Shown: positions 21,975 to 33,610, counted from the first letter of the stretch. The stretch: DNA of 64,000 bases from Girardinichthys multiradiatus (GCF_021462225.1 NC_061812.1:46977363-47041362); one strand, 5' to 3'. Notes: generated by a model not told the origin, from the letters alone. Numbers and translations are program-made.

Positions 21975-23532
21975 CAGGTCCTTCTCAAAAAATTAGCATA
22001 TTGTGATAAAGTTCATTATTTTCCATAATGTAATGATGAAAATTTAACATTCATATATTTTAGATTCATTGCACACTAACTGAAATAATTCAAGTCTTTT
22101 ATTGTCTTAATACGGATGATTTTGGCATACAGCTCATGAAAACCCAAAATTCCTATCTCACAAAATTAGCATATCATTAAAAGGGTCTCTAAACGAGCTA
22201 TGAACCTAATCATCTGAATCAACGAGTTAACTCTAAACACCTGCAAAAGATTCCTGAGGCCTTTAAAACTCCCAGCCTGGTTCATCACTCAAAACCCCAA
22301 TCATGGGTAAGACTGCCGACCTGACTGCTGTCCAGAAGGCCACTATTGACACCTCAAGCAAGAGGGTAAGACACAGAAAGAAATTTCTGAACGAATAGGC
22401 TGTTCCCAGAGTGCTGTATCAAGGCACCTCAGTGTGGGAAGGAAAAAGTGTGGCAGAAAACGCTGCACAACGAGAAGAGGTGACCGGACCCTGAGGAAGA
22501 TTGTGGAGAAGGGCCGATTCCAGACCTTGGGGGACCTGCGGAAGCAGTGGACTGAGTCTGGAGTAGAAACATCCAGAGCCACCGTGCACAGGCGTGTGCA
22601 GGAAATGGGCTACAGGTGCCGCATTCCCCAGTCCTGGGCTACAGAGAAGCAGCACTGGACTGTTGCTCAGTGGTCCAAAGTACTTTTTTCAGATGAAAGC
22701 AAATTCTGCATGTCATTCGGAAATCAAGGTGCCAGAGTCTGGAGGAAGACTGGGGAGAAGGAAATGCCAAAATGCCAGAAGTCCAGTGTCAAGTACCCAC
22801 AGTCAGTGATGGTCTGGGGTGCCGTGTCAGCTGCTGGTGTTGGTCCACTGTGTTTTATCAAGGGCAGGGTCAATGCAGCTAGCTATCAGGAGATTTTGGA
22901 GCACTTCATTCTTCCATCTGCTGAAAAGCTTTATGGAGATGAAGATTTCCTTTTTCAGCACGACCTGGCACCTGCTCACAGTGCCAAAACCACTGGTAAA
23001 TGGTTTACTGACCATGGTATCACTGTGCTCAATTGGCCTGCCAACTCTCCTGACCTGAACCCCATAGAGAATCTGTGGGATATTGTGAAGAGAACGTTGA
23101 GAGACTCAAGACCCAACACTCTGAATGAGCTAAAGGCCGCTATCGAAGCATCCTGGGCCTCCATAAGACCTCAGCAGTGCCACAGGCTGATTGCCTCCAT
23201 GCCACGCCGCATTGAAGCAGTCATTTCTGCCAAAGGATTCCCGACCAAGTATTGAGTGCATAAATGTACATGATTATTTGAAGGTTGACGTTTTTTGTAT
23301 TAAAAACACTTTTCTTTTATTGGTTGGATCATATATGCTAATTTTGTGAGATAGGAATTTTGGGTCTTCATGAGCTGTATGCAAAAATCATCCGTATTAA
23401 GACAATAAAAGACCTGAAATATGTCAGTTAGTGTGCAATGAATCTAAAATATCTGAATGTAAAATTTTCATCATGACATTATGGAAAATAATGAACTTTA
23501 TCACAATATGCTAATATTTTGAGAAGGACCTG
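21975..23532 (+). mobile_element. Tc1-like element, family A, full length with both ends
   Basis: Terminal inverted repeats begin caggtccttctcaaaaaatt (left) and end ttttgagaaggacctg (right), with flanking TA duplications at 21973-21974 and 23533-23534. The repeats extend inward with a second motif (ataatgaactttatcacaat on the right). The element is 1558 bp. It sits in the L2 3' region inside sypl1 intron 4, on the strand opposite to the gene. The terminal repeats are well preserved, so the insertion is fairly young. Confidence 0.93.
22303..23255 (+). pseudogene. Tc1 transposase, family A, nearly intact catalytic domain
   Basis: The original ATG is at 22303 (MGKTADLTAVQKATI). A one-base loss near 22350 breaks the frame, so the long open frame starts at 22434 (273 codons). 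Two in-frame deletions are visible against the copy at 1-1183: 9 bases near 22435 and about 45 bases near 22634. In the 273-residue frame the catalytic residues are D87 (SDESKF), D177 (QHDLAPAH) and E212 (LNPIENLW), with exactly 34 residues between the last two, as in Tc1 enzymes. The frame ends FPTKY-TGA. It is probably inactive because the first helix-turn-helix is out of frame. Confidence 0.88.
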
Positions 23533-23538
23533 TACATA

Positions 23539-24799
23539 CAGAGGTTGGACAATGAAACTGAAACACCTGTCATTTTAGTGTGGGAGGTTTCATGGCTAAA
23601 TTGGACCAGCCTGGTAGCCAGTCTTCATTGATTGAAAATTGCACCAGTAAGAGCAGAGTGTGAAGGTTCAATTAGCAGGGTAAGAGCACAGTTTTGCTCA
23701 AAATATTGAAATGCACACAACATTATGGGTGACATACCAGAGTTCAAAAGAGGACAAATAGTTGGTGCACGTCTTGCTGGCGCATCTGTGACCAAGACAG
23801 CAAGTCTTTGTGATGTATCAAGAGCCACGGTATCCAGGGTAATGTCAGCATACCACCAAGAAGGACGAACCACATCCAACTGTGGACGCAAGAGGAAGTT
23901 GTCTGAAAGGGATGTTCGGGTGCTAACCCGGATTGTATCCAAAAAACATAAAACCACGGCTGCCCAAATCACGGCAGAATTAAATGTGCACCTCAACTCT
24001 CCTGTTTCCACCAGAACTGTCCGTCAGGAGCTCCACAGGGTCAATATACATGGCTGGGCTGCTATAGCCAAACCTTTGGTCACTCATGCCAATGCCAAAC
24101 GTCTGTTTCAATGGTGCAAGGAGCGCAAATCTTAGGCTGTGGACAATATGAAACATGTATTGTTCTCTGATGACTCCACCTTTACTGTTTTCCCCATATC
24201 CGAGAGAGTTACGGTGTGGAGAAGCCCCAAAGAAGCGTACCACCCAGACTGTTGCATGCCCATAGTGAAGCATGGGGGTGGATCAGTGATGGTTTGGGCT
24301 GCCATATCATGGCATTCCCTTGGCCCAATACTTGTGCTAGATGGGCGCGTCACTGCCAAGGACTACCGAACCATTCTTGAGGACCATGTGCATCCAATGG
24401 TTCAAACATTGTATCCTAAAGGCGGTGCCGTGTATCAGGATGACAATACACCAATACACACAGCAAGACTGGTGAAAGATTGGTTTGATGAACATGAAAG
24501 TGAAGTTGAACATCTCCCATGGCCTGCACAGTCACCAGATCTAAATATTATTGAGCCACTTTGGGGTGTTTTGGAGGAGCGAGTCAGGAAACGTTTTCCT
24601 CCACCAGTATCACGTAGTGACCTGGCCACTATCCTGCAAGAAGAATGGCTTAAAATCCCTCTGACCACTGTGCAGGACTTGTATATATCATTCCCAAGAT
24701 GAAATGACGCTGCATTGGCCACAAAAGGAAGCCCTACACCATACTAATAAATTATTGTGGTCTAAAACCAGGTGTTTCAGTTTCATTGTACAACCCCTG
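23539..24799 (+). mobile_element. Tc1-like element, family C, copy 1
   Basis: It begins cagaggttggacaatgaaac and ends gtttcattgtacaacccctg, with TA dinucleotides at 23537-23538 and 24800-24801. It lies only six bases (tacata) beyond the end of the family A element, so both entered the same small target in the L2 copy. Length is 1261 bp. Confidence 0.92.
23725..24747 (+). pseudogene. Tc1 transposase, family C, copy 1, two stop codons
   Basis: The frame begins MGDIPEFKRGQIVGARLAGA and covers a helix-turn-helix and the GRKRK linker. It meets a TAG at 24133-24135 where the copy at 39.3-40.5 kb has TGG, then continues in the same frame with the catalytic domain: SDDSTFTVF, QDDNTPIHTARL and PDLNIIEPLW. 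A second stop (TGA for CGA) follows SFPR at 24700. No frameshift separates the halves, but a few codons (RIN) in the linker are missing relative to the other copies. The element is inactive as it stands. Confidence 0.88.
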
Positions 24800-24801
24800 T
24801 A

Positions 24802-25340
24802 ATATTGCTACCATTAAATTTATGTTATCTCTGTTTTTTTCACCTAATAGAAGTTATAGCTGACCTGGTGTTGTTTGGCTGTGACACCTTCTAGGAGGAG
24901 GAATTGACTGAGCTACTACTGCCAATAAATGTTCTTTCTTTAAATGATATACTTGGTCCTGTCTTTCTGTGGTCAACCAAGTCTCTTTCCTACAAAAAGC
25001 AATTAAAGAACTATTGCTGTGACTAATGGTACTTTTTTTCCATCCTAAAGATTTTACAACTGGCTCAGAGGTTACATGTGTAGCTTTTACTTTTAGCTTG
25101 TTATTTTTTCTTTCACATAGAAAGAACTCCTGGATCAGTATTTCTTTGTGTATCTGCTCTGTTCCCTCAAACTCCCAGTCGTGAGCAGATGGATGTATAC
25201 ACTGAGCCAGGTTCTGATCCTGCTGGAGGTTTCTTTTTGTTAAAATGGGAGTTTACCTTTCCACAGTTGTTACATGCATGCTCAGGAGGGATTGCTGCAG
25301 TCAGTTACTCGATGCAATCGGCTAGGTTTCCTTAGATAGC
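24802..25340 (+). mobile_element. L2-type LINE 3' region, continuation
   Basis: This continues the L2 sequence interrupted at 21974. Its motifs match the tail at 11179-11810 (ctactactgccaataaatg, cttggtcctgtctttctg, gaactcctggatcagtattt, tggaggtttctttttgtt). It is non-coding and lies in sypl1 intron 4. Confidence 0.7.
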
Positions 25341-25865
25341 TGCAACTATGATTATTAAGTCCTGTTTAAAGTGAGGATATCATATTTCCACCTAATTTAA
25401 TCAGTGCTTGCTCTGCAAGATACCATTTTACAAGCAAGAATGCTGGTCAAAAGATTTACAACACATTACAGCCAAAGCATCATGGATTATAGGAATACAT
25501 AATTGCTGATATAGCAGCATTTAACATCTTCCAAATAGCTTTAGAGTTGACAGCAGAAGCTTTTGTCGATTACTACTTGACTCCAAATCCTCCATCTCAA
25601 CAGTGTAGTTCAAATTTAACTCTGAAAATATGATTGATGATAATATTCTCAGGATCATTAAACTGAAAATGGCTGTGGCATATTTATAGCTTATACAATG
25701 CATGAATGAAGAAAAATACATGGTTTAGTTAAAGTGTCTGGATCAGGAAATATTGGTCTCGGCAGAAAGTAAAATTTAGGTATCAGGGTTAGATTGGAAA
25801 TCAATGTAGGGAAAGGTTCATAAATACGGAGAGAACTCAAAGTTGAGACCAGGAAATGTACTTAC

Positions 25866-26064
25866 AATGATGGGACCACGACTGGTCTGACGGTAGACAT
25901 TCTGGAAGCCCAAGTAGAGGATCAGAGTAGCGGTGCAGTACAGGAACCCAAACACACCAACACAGACAAAGAACTCCGCAGAGGAGGAGAAGTCACCCTG
26001 GAGGTAGGTGGTGTTGAATTGACTGCTGTTACATATAGGAATCTTAAATGGGTGTGCTGGCAAT
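25866..26064 (-). CDS. sypl1: sypl1 coding exon 4: first luminal loop and TM2
   Basis: The exon (199 nt) begins with one base completing an arginine codon (AG|A) and ends in phase 0 before gtaagt. It encodes LPAHPFKIPICNSSQFNTTY, then LQGDFSSSAEFFVCVGVFGF and LYCTATLILYLGFQNVYRQT, ending SRGPII. The GD.SSSAEFFV motif before the second membrane helix is a synaptophysin-family hallmark. Two glycosylation sequons (NSS, NTT) and a cysteine lie in the luminal part. Confidence 0.94.
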
Positions 26065-26749
26065 CTGATGGTAAAAAGAAAAGGAGAGACTTTCTTAATC
26101 AGCTGCTGTGGTCGAGGTTGTTTAATTGTGTTTTTTGTCCTTACCTCAATTAATGGTCTTTCCATTGAGAGCAACAAGAGAGAAACAATTATGTAAACCT
26201 TGAAACCATTTCATAAAAACTCTGTCTATCCACTTATACAGCCAATGGCAATATTATCTATGAATATTTCATTGTTTCGAAAGAATTGTGCTGTTAAAGA
26301 GAGCAAAGAAATTTTAAAAGAGCTTTTTTAAACACCCTTAGGTTATTTTGGATGTTTTCATTATTTTTCTTTGCACAGAAATCAAATGATTTCACACAAC
26401 CTACCAGGTTAACAATTACTGCTCCCCATGAAGCTATTAGTCATTTGTTTATCCTTTTTGCTGTAAAGGCCTGCGGTCATTTGTGGACGTTTTCATCAAG
26501 CCTCCCGCAACTCCTGAGGAGTATCAACTCATTTTTTTTGCAAATCTCCTAAACTCCATCAGATTTGAAGCCCTCTGGCATTGACCTTCTTCTTTTGCCT
26601 CTTTTCCACTGGTTCCATTCAGTTTGGCTCTGCTCGCTTTGTGAGCATTCCGTTTTTTCTGTACCAGTACCTACTTTTCTTATCCCTGCTCCTGAGCAGG
26701 TCCGACCAGGGCTGAGTAGGGACTAAATGTGACGTGGCAAACAGACATA
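26065..26749. other. sypl1 intron 3, 3' part
   Basis: No gene is seen. The segment 26580-26745 (ttttccactggttccattca, ccgaccagggctgag) resembles a common fish MITE type, but its inverted partner is not clear. Confidence 0.35.
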
Positions 26750-27998
26750 CAGGGGTTGGACAATGAAACTGAAACACCTGTCATTTTAGTGTGGGAGGTT
26801 TCATGGCTAAATTGGACCAGCCTGGTAGCCAGTCTTCATTGATTGCACATTGCACCAGTAAGAGCAGAGTGTGAAGGTTCAATTAGCAGGATAAGAGCAC
26901 AGTTTTGCTCAAAATATTGAAATGCACACAACATTATGGGTGACATACCAGAGTTCAAAAGAGGACAATTTGTTGGTGCACCTCTTGCTGGCGCATCTGT
27001 GACCAAGACAGCAAGTCTTTGTGATGTATCAAGAGCCATGGTATCCAGGGTAATGTCAGCATACCACCAAGAAGGACGAACCACATCCAACAGGATTAAC
27101 TGTGGACGCAAGAGGAAGCTGTCTGAAAGGGATGTTCGGGTGCTAACCCGGATTGTATCCAAAAAACATAAAACCACGGATGCCCAAATCACGGCAGAAT
27201 TAAATGTGCACCTCAACTCTCCTGTTTCCATCAGAATTGTCCGTCGGGATCTCCACAGGGTCAATATACACGGCCGGGCTGCTGTAGCCAAACCTTTGGT
27301 CACTCATGCCAATGCTAAACGTCGGTTTCAATGGTGCAAGGAGCGCAAATCTTAGGCTGTGGACAATGTGAAACGTATTGTTCTCTGATGAGTCCACCTT
27401 TACTGAGTTACGGTGTGGAGAAGCCCCAAAGAAGTGTACCACCAAGACTGTTGCATGCCCAGAGTGAAGCATTGGGGTGGATCAGTGATGGTTTGGGCTG
27501 CCATATCATGGCATTCCCTTGGCCCAATACTTGGGCTAGATGGGCGCTTCACTGCCAAGGACTACCGAACCATTCTTGAGGACCATGTGCATCCAATGGT
27601 TCAAACATTGTATCCTGAAGGCGGTGCCGTGTATCAGGATGACAATGCACCAATACACACAGCAAGACTGGTGAAAGATTGGTTTGATGAACATGAAAGT
27701 GAAGTTGAACATCTCCCATGGCCTGCACAGTCACCAGATCTAAATATTATTGAGCCACTTTGGGGTGATTTGGAGGAGCGAGTCAGGAAACAATTTCCTC
27801 CACCAGTATCACGTAGTGACCCGGCCACTATTCTGCAAGAAGAATGGCTTAAAATCCCTCTGACCACTGTGCAGGACGTGTATATGTCATTCCCAAGACG
27901 AATCGACGCTGTATTGGCCGCAAAAGGAGGCCCTACACCATACTAATAAATTATTGCGGTCTAAAACCAGGTGTTTCAGTTTCATTGTCCAACCCCTG
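26750..27998 (+). mobile_element. Tc1-like element, family C, copy 2
   Basis: It begins caggggttggacaatgaaac and ends ttcattgtccaacccctg, with TA at 26748-26749 and 27999-28000. Length is 1249 bp. It lies in sypl1 intron 3, opposite to the gene. Confidence 0.93.
26936..27946 (+). pseudogene. Tc1 transposase, family C, copy 2
   Basis: The first frame (26936-27355) covers the DNA-binding half and ends at the same TAG as copy 1 (27353-27355). Downstream a 2-base loss (gaaacgtattg) and a loss of about 19 bases after ccacctttactga remove part of the first catalytic block, but together restore the frame. The second frame (27413-27946) keeps DDNAPIHTARL, LNIIEPLWGDLEE and the C-terminus GGPTPY. The first aspartate lies in the damaged zone. 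Inactive. Confidence 0.87.
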
Positions 27999-29605
27999 TA
28001 ACTCTTCAACTGGATCCAAGAGTGTCATACAATCACCGATCATAAGTACAAAATTAAGTACGGACGAATTACTGTCTGTGTATCTGATATATTCATTCAT
28101 GAAAGGGGGTAATAATTAAGATACAAGCGTGGCTTGACTTTCCTCTCTGAGGTCTACAGAGATTACAGAAAGTTCCCAGCACGACACCGAGTGAAGCAGT
28201 TTCCCAAGGAAGGACAACGGAACGCGTCATCGTGGTAACGTGCAGTTGGACGGCGACAGACCGAGCCCCTCCTCCTCCTCAGCACGGTACATACAAGGTT
28301 AGGTTTGCGCAGAGAGAAGTGATTTAGGATGAAATGATCTAAACGTTTTTCATTTTATGAAGTTTAGTTTTGTTTGTGTTTAACTCAGCTATCTGAGGCA
28401 CACATGCTCAGTTTTGTGTTCTGTGTTTGTGTTTTCAAAGTTAAGACAAACTTTATTTAAAGGGTGATTTTAAACACAGAAGATTGATCATAACGCGCCG
28501 TCCATGCTTATGCATTTTATCCCTTTAATGAACCCTCGTATTTTAAAAGGTAGGGTTTTGATTCTGGTGCTAAGATATTGGCTTCTTTTGTTAGCTTTAA
28601 CTGCTAACAGCTTAGAACACATGCCTGCATACGTAAGCCCATTTCTCCAGAAAGATTTGTCTCTTTTTCCAAAATATTTCCTTAAATATTTTACTATTTC
28701 CTTAATATTTCTTTAAATATTATTTGAATAAATAAGGGCAGCTAATTAGACACCGTTGAGAAATGGTCATCCAGAAGGTTGGTTTTATTCAGCAGATCAT
28801 TTAAAACATTATTTTATTAAAATAATATTTTATCTAATCTTGCATTGTGAATGGTTGTCTAAACGTTTGCTGATTATTGCCTAAATTAGTTCCAAGACTA
28901 ACTTCACTTCACTTCCAGATTCTTCAAGATAATCCTTGGTTCTCAAACATAAATAACATTGCATGGTAATGTTGCATCACTCTTTTGGTCATGGTTTCAA
29001 CCATCTTTAATCAACTTGTTTATATTGTACATAGCCCATTAGTCTTCCCTACTCTTTAATTCTGCTTGGTAGTTTAGTTGGATTGTTTTAGCATAGTAAA
29101 GAGTTTGTTGATTGAAATATGTTTGACTTTAAGTTGACTTATTTTTGTTAATAAATTATTGTACTTGAAATTGTGTGAATTCATTCCATGTGTGTGCAGA
29201 GTTTTGCTGTTCAATAATGTCAGAGCTTGGCTCACACCTTTCTATTTTGTCCTAATACCATCGCCTTACTGGGCTGGTGTTCACAGGACGACCCTTAACA
29301 GACCGAAAAATTATTTGATAAAATATTAAAGTATCAATATTAAATAATATATTCAGATTCATAGTCACAACACCTGCAACCTTGGTGGATCATCTTATAT
29401 GATGTGAAAGGACAAAGTGATCCATAAGAGGGGTTTAATTATGACCTGAAAAGGGCTAATAAAGTTTAGTTTTGTCTCTGGAGGCAGCTCTTCACCAGCA
29501 GCAATGTATGTTTTGGGTCACTGCCATCATGAAAGACAAAGTGATGGTGGAGAACCAAAACAAGCTGACTGCAGGTTTTCTTTTAGAATTTTCACATATC
29601 ACATG
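27999..29605. other. sypl1 intron 3, unassigned
   Basis: No exon or repeat boundary is recognised. The segment 28140-28300 is unusually CpG-rich for an intron (aacgcgtcatcgtggtaacg, ggacggcgacagaccgag) and could be a former or alternative promoter. The remainder is AT-rich. Confidence 0.3.
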
Positions 29606-29690
29606 ATTGTCTGGGTGAATGTGGCTGTAGTGTAAAGCGCTTTAAGTGTTCAGTATGACTGGAAAGGCGCTATATAAGTTCAGGCCAAAT
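29606..29690 (+). repeat. SINE tail fragment
   Basis: The sequence gtgaatgtggctgtagtgta, then aaagcgctttaagtg and gactggaaaggcgctatata, matches the 3' part of the SINE at 4369-4606. The head is missing. Confidence 0.55.
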
Positions 29691-29719
29691 CTCTCACTTC
29701 TTTCTGCAACCATAAACAA

Positions 29720-30161
29720 TAGCTACGTTTACATGTAACATTTCACGATCGAATTCAAATGTTTTCGGATTAAAAACCAAAAATTAATTGGATTGCTTAT
29801 ATGGACATAAGTAATCGGAATAAAACGGCCAATCAAACTAAGAATATGTCATGTAAACTTGCCGATCGGAATACTCCGTTAGCATCCAGCCAGAGCAACT
29901 AGCCATTCAAGGCGGAAATAGTTCATGTTGACGCGGGGTGCACATGTGCATGCCTCATTCAGAATAACTGATCCTGTCAAGTGTTTACATGCATGCCGAT
30001 TGGATTGTCAATAGGCATAAAACACCAACCTCAATCGGATTACAATTTCATTCTGCTCCTGCTGAATCTGATTAGAATATTCCAATTAACATGTTTACAT
30101 GACAGTTTTAGTCCGATCGGTCGTTTATTCCAATTACTTATGTTCATGTAAATGTAGCTAG
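29720..30161. mobile_element. MITE with ends tagctacgtttacatg
   Basis: The left end tagctacgtttacatgtaac is mirrored by the right end tgttcatgtaaatgtagcta. Subterminal inverted motifs occur around gatcggaat and attccgat. It is about 440 bp with no coding capacity. The terminal motif is frequent in fish genomes; the superfamily was not assigned. Confidence 0.65.
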
Positions 30162-31126
30162 TGTCGATGGCCAAAGAACTCAAGTTTCAACTCATCTGAG
30201 CACAGGACATGCTTATGGTATGTATAATATGTCCAGGCTGTCCTTAGCATACTTAAGCCTGGCTTGAAGGTTCTGCAGAAATTGAGTTTTTCTTTGTCTG
30301 CAACCCTTCAGTCAGTTCCTGAAATGAGCAAATTGGTTCTCTTTGTTGAGACTACAATTCCCATTCTTTAATCCTTTGGCAGTTGCAGGGTCTTCAGCTA
30401 AATTTCTCAATAGTTTTCTATCCAAGGTGTGCCAGGCAGTGTGTGGCTTTCCTTAAATTTCCTGATGATTCTCACTCTAGTTCTAGACACTTGGACATGC
30501 TATGATATCTTTGTTTATCCTCTTCATTCTTTGTGAGCATTGACAATAGTTCTTAAAGGTGACCTATTATACTTCCTTTTAAACATTTGGGATAGGTCTA
30601 TGGGCTTTACAAAAAATGTTAATTAAATTCTTTGCACAAAATCATTCTCAGACAATGAGATTTCACCTCCTCAGTTTCCCCTTTTTTGAGCTCCTTTCAG
30701 AATGAGCTATTTTAAGGGATCTGTCACTTTTATGCAAATTAGCTGTATCTGGCCGCTCCCCAAATCAGCACTTCTTACACGTTAAAACAAAACCGAAACT
30801 TAGAAAAGGGCAAAACACAAGCGTGCAAAATTGGAGAATTGGGACAGTAGGAGTTACGTCATTGACTTACACCTCTGCACCGTAACTGCAACATCAAAAA
30901 GGGCGGGAACCAGCACCGTTTTTGCAGTCCTGCTGCTAAAAAAATATTTTAAAACTGCAACAAGCAATTGTTTTGAGGAGAAGAAAGTGCAGGAAGCGAG
31001 GGAGGGTTTTACACCAGACTCTAGCCACGCAGTGTTTGTTTGAAAGGTAATTTCAGTGTTATGGCCTACTGACTACCCGGACTCACTCTGAACCCAGTGG
31101 TATCTTACAATGTTGAGCCTGGAAAC

Positions 31127-31597
31127 TGTGGATATATAAATGCCTTATCATTAGTAGCTAAAGCTAAGATATATTTGGGATTTGCTGCTTATAGATTGAT
31201 TATTATTAGGAGTTTTTAGTTATGCTTTTGAGAGTTAGAAAAATCCTTAAACATTAGCTTCTAGTGTGGTCACACAATGAGTGTTTATTATTCAAGGTTA
31301 AAGCTTGCAGGTGTTTTCTGTGTGTATCGTGAGAAGCCGGCAGTATATTAGGGAAGCATTTTACTCCTCTCACTGAAGATTACTGAAGACGTGTGAGAAA
31401 CTGACCTACAGCAAAAGAATGTGTGAGAAAACTGAGAAGGGCTGCACAACAAATGTAAAATGTATATTTCCTATAATAAAAGAACGGTGCAGGGGAGAGA
31501 AAAACAGATGTGTTCCTGACTACGCAGATGCAGCACCTCTCTTCCCCGGCCGGGTGAATCAGCTTCAACCTCTTGTCCGTGTTTTGTTTTCTTAGAC
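31127..31597 (+). repeat. LTR-like repeat related to 50528-51160
   Basis: It opens tgtggatatataaatgcctt and shares long blocks with 50528-50815: tgctgcttatagattgatt, aggtgttttctg, gtatcgtgagaagc, ggcagtatattaggg and gaagacgtgtg. The right part diverges; a possible end is cttagaca at 31597. It has an aataaa signal near 31476. Confidence 0.5.
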
Positions 31598-31889
31598 ATT
31601 TAAGTTTAGTTTTTCTCGTGCAGAATTAAGATGCTTTGACCAAATAAACGAACACGCAGGAGTTTAGAAGGACAACTCCAACAAAACCCAGTAAAAAATA
31701 TATATTTGTCGGCTCCCTGTCTTCCTGGGCCATTGTCGCATGTACTTGACTCCGCCGACACAGACTCAAAACGGACGTCCGCAAAGCTACGCGGTGCCAC
31801 ACAATTAACTGCTCGGCGGGAAAAAGTCTCCACATCGAACGGTTTTATTTGTGACATACTGCTCCAAGCAGCCGGTCGCGAGTACGCAC

Positions 31890-32075
31890 AGCATCACAGC
31901 CACACCTCGCACTGAGAGGTGTAGTCCTCTTCTTCGTCCCTAGTCTGGTTTAATGGCCTTTAACAACTCGTTTTCTGTTTGTTTTTCCAAAGCTACACGA
32001 CAAATTAGTTCTGCCTTCCCGTCCGATGACACCATAGCAGAAACTGTGGGAAATGTAGGAATTTGTCACAAGAAA
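31890..32075 (-). pseudogene. PIF/Harbinger nuclease N-terminal remnant, copy 1
   Basis: The minus strand matches the plus strand at 62385-62560 (shared: acaaattcctacatttccca, ttaaaccagactagggacga). In one frame it gives RPLNQTRDEEED, in another a short open frame from an ATG. Both copies are interrupted by stops and shifts. No catalytic domain was found nearby. Confidence 0.45.
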
Positions 32076-32457
32076 TATAGATAATTGGTATGCCTGACTG
32101 TGAAGCCGCTGACAATGTGTGCTAAATCCGCGCTGCTCAGAGTACGCCTGACTATGTACAATAAGTTAATAACTTACGTTTCTGTCATCTGCAGATTTGC
32201 CATGAACAGTAGGAACTGAAATTTTTGGGACGGGACTCAGGTAAAGTTGCTAGGTACCAGTGTAATTGTGACGTCTCAATTACACAGCTTTTGAAACCGC
32301 GCATTTTCTAGAAAAAATAAAACATTCATTTATAGTCAAAAAACGGCAGATTTATTTTATTTTTTGTTGGCGTTTGAACTGTTTGTAGATGCATTAGAGA
32401 ACCAAATGGAAGTATAAAAACGATCAAAAAGTGAATTCTTGCATAACAGGTTCCCTT

Positions 32458-33184
32458 TGAGTCTAAACTGATTTCTTTCGTTTTCAGCAGAATGCTTTTT
32501 CAACTAAGACCTCACTTACTGAAGTTTTTATACTGTGTGTAAATAGGAGACACCCCTCAATTTAACTTGTTTTTACAAGCTTTAAAAATTACTAATTTAA
32601 AGCGTGTCATTGTCGATGAAATAGTGGTTGGTGCTTCTGTTGAGTAAATAGTTCTTAAAGAGGCTAACAATTTTGACCCTGGTTTTGAGGTTTTGTTGAA
32701 CAATTTGATTTCTCTGTGCAAAATAAAATAATGTAAGCATCCTTAATGAATCTAGGCTGTGTAAAAATGAATACATTGCTTGTTGTATGTTTGCAAAAGT
32801 TTGCTCTCCCTGTTTTCCCCTTTAAAAGGGGACATATTCACAATCAGCTTTTTTAGCCTTTAAATACACTTTGTTGCGTACTATGAGTGTGTAGGTGTGT
32901 AGAAAAGTTGAATTTAGTCTCTCCAGGTGCTGTAGAGATATCTTTAAATTTTTGTTCATCTGTTACATTTTTCCAACTGTTATGTTACAGCATTTACTGC
33001 GGAACAGCTCGGTTTGTTGGGTGTATTAACCCACTCAATTTATTACACCATCCCTAAGAACCTCTTCAAAGTGCCTAGTTTAATTTTAATTTTCATGGAA
33101 ATGTTCCCAAATCAGTGGGGAAATTCCTATTTACCCTATTTCAAGGACAAGCTTCAGCAACCTCCGCCAGTATCAAGAAAGATT
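32458..33184. other. sypl1 intron 3, unassigned AT-rich
   Basis: No gene or repeat boundary was recognised. Confidence 0.35.
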
Positions 33185-33610
33185 TGCTGAAACAGTTAAT
33201 CAGATTTATTGTGATTAATCGATTATTGAAATAATCGTCAACTAAATTAATAACCGAACAATCATTAACTGGAGTACACAGACTCTAAAACTTGCCATTT
33301 GTTGACAGAACAACCCACTCAGAGCAAAGATCAGTCCAAAATTGTACAAAAAATATATACATTTTTCATTTAAGATGAAAAACTTTCTTTGTCTGTAAAT
33401 ATGCTCTATCAGACCTCCTCAAGTAGCTTAGCCTTAGCTTCACCTGGTTGAAATAAAAAATAAATAAATCTCTAAGCACCTTTTGCTACCCGATTATTAA
33501 TCGATTATTCGAAAAATGAGTCAACAGATTAATGAATTAGCAAAATAATCTCTATAGTCTGTATACTCCAGTTAACGATTATTTGATTACTAAATTAGTT
33601 GACTGATCCG
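33185..33610. mobile_element. Palindromic MITE
   Basis: Bases about 33225-33283 (gtcaactaaattaataaccg ... ggagtacacagact) are the reverse complement of about 33556-33605 (agtctgtatactccagttaa ... taaattagttgac). Internal gattaatcgattatt motifs recur on both sides. It is non-coding and resembles small nonautonomous DNA transposons; limits are approximate. Confidence 0.6.

Larger units (their letters stand above)
30556..32457. mobile_element. PIF/Harbinger-like element, degenerate, with nested LTR-like insertion
   Basis: The left end aaaggtgacctattatactt is mirrored by the right end gcataacaggttcccttt (reverse complement aaagggaacctgttatgc). Inside, at 31890-32050 on the minus strand, is a segment reading RPLNQTRDEEE in one frame, typical of the N-terminus of Harbinger nucleases. 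An LTR-like repeat begins at 31127. A CpG-rich patch (31690-31900) lies inside. Ends are approximate, and the target duplication was not resolved. Confidence 0.5.

Noticed and set aside
31606..31857. Alternative first exon of sypl1 in the CpG-rich patch at 31.7 kb
   Set aside because: It lies inside a Harbinger-like element, has no suitable donor joining in phase to exon 4, and would remove the first membrane segment.
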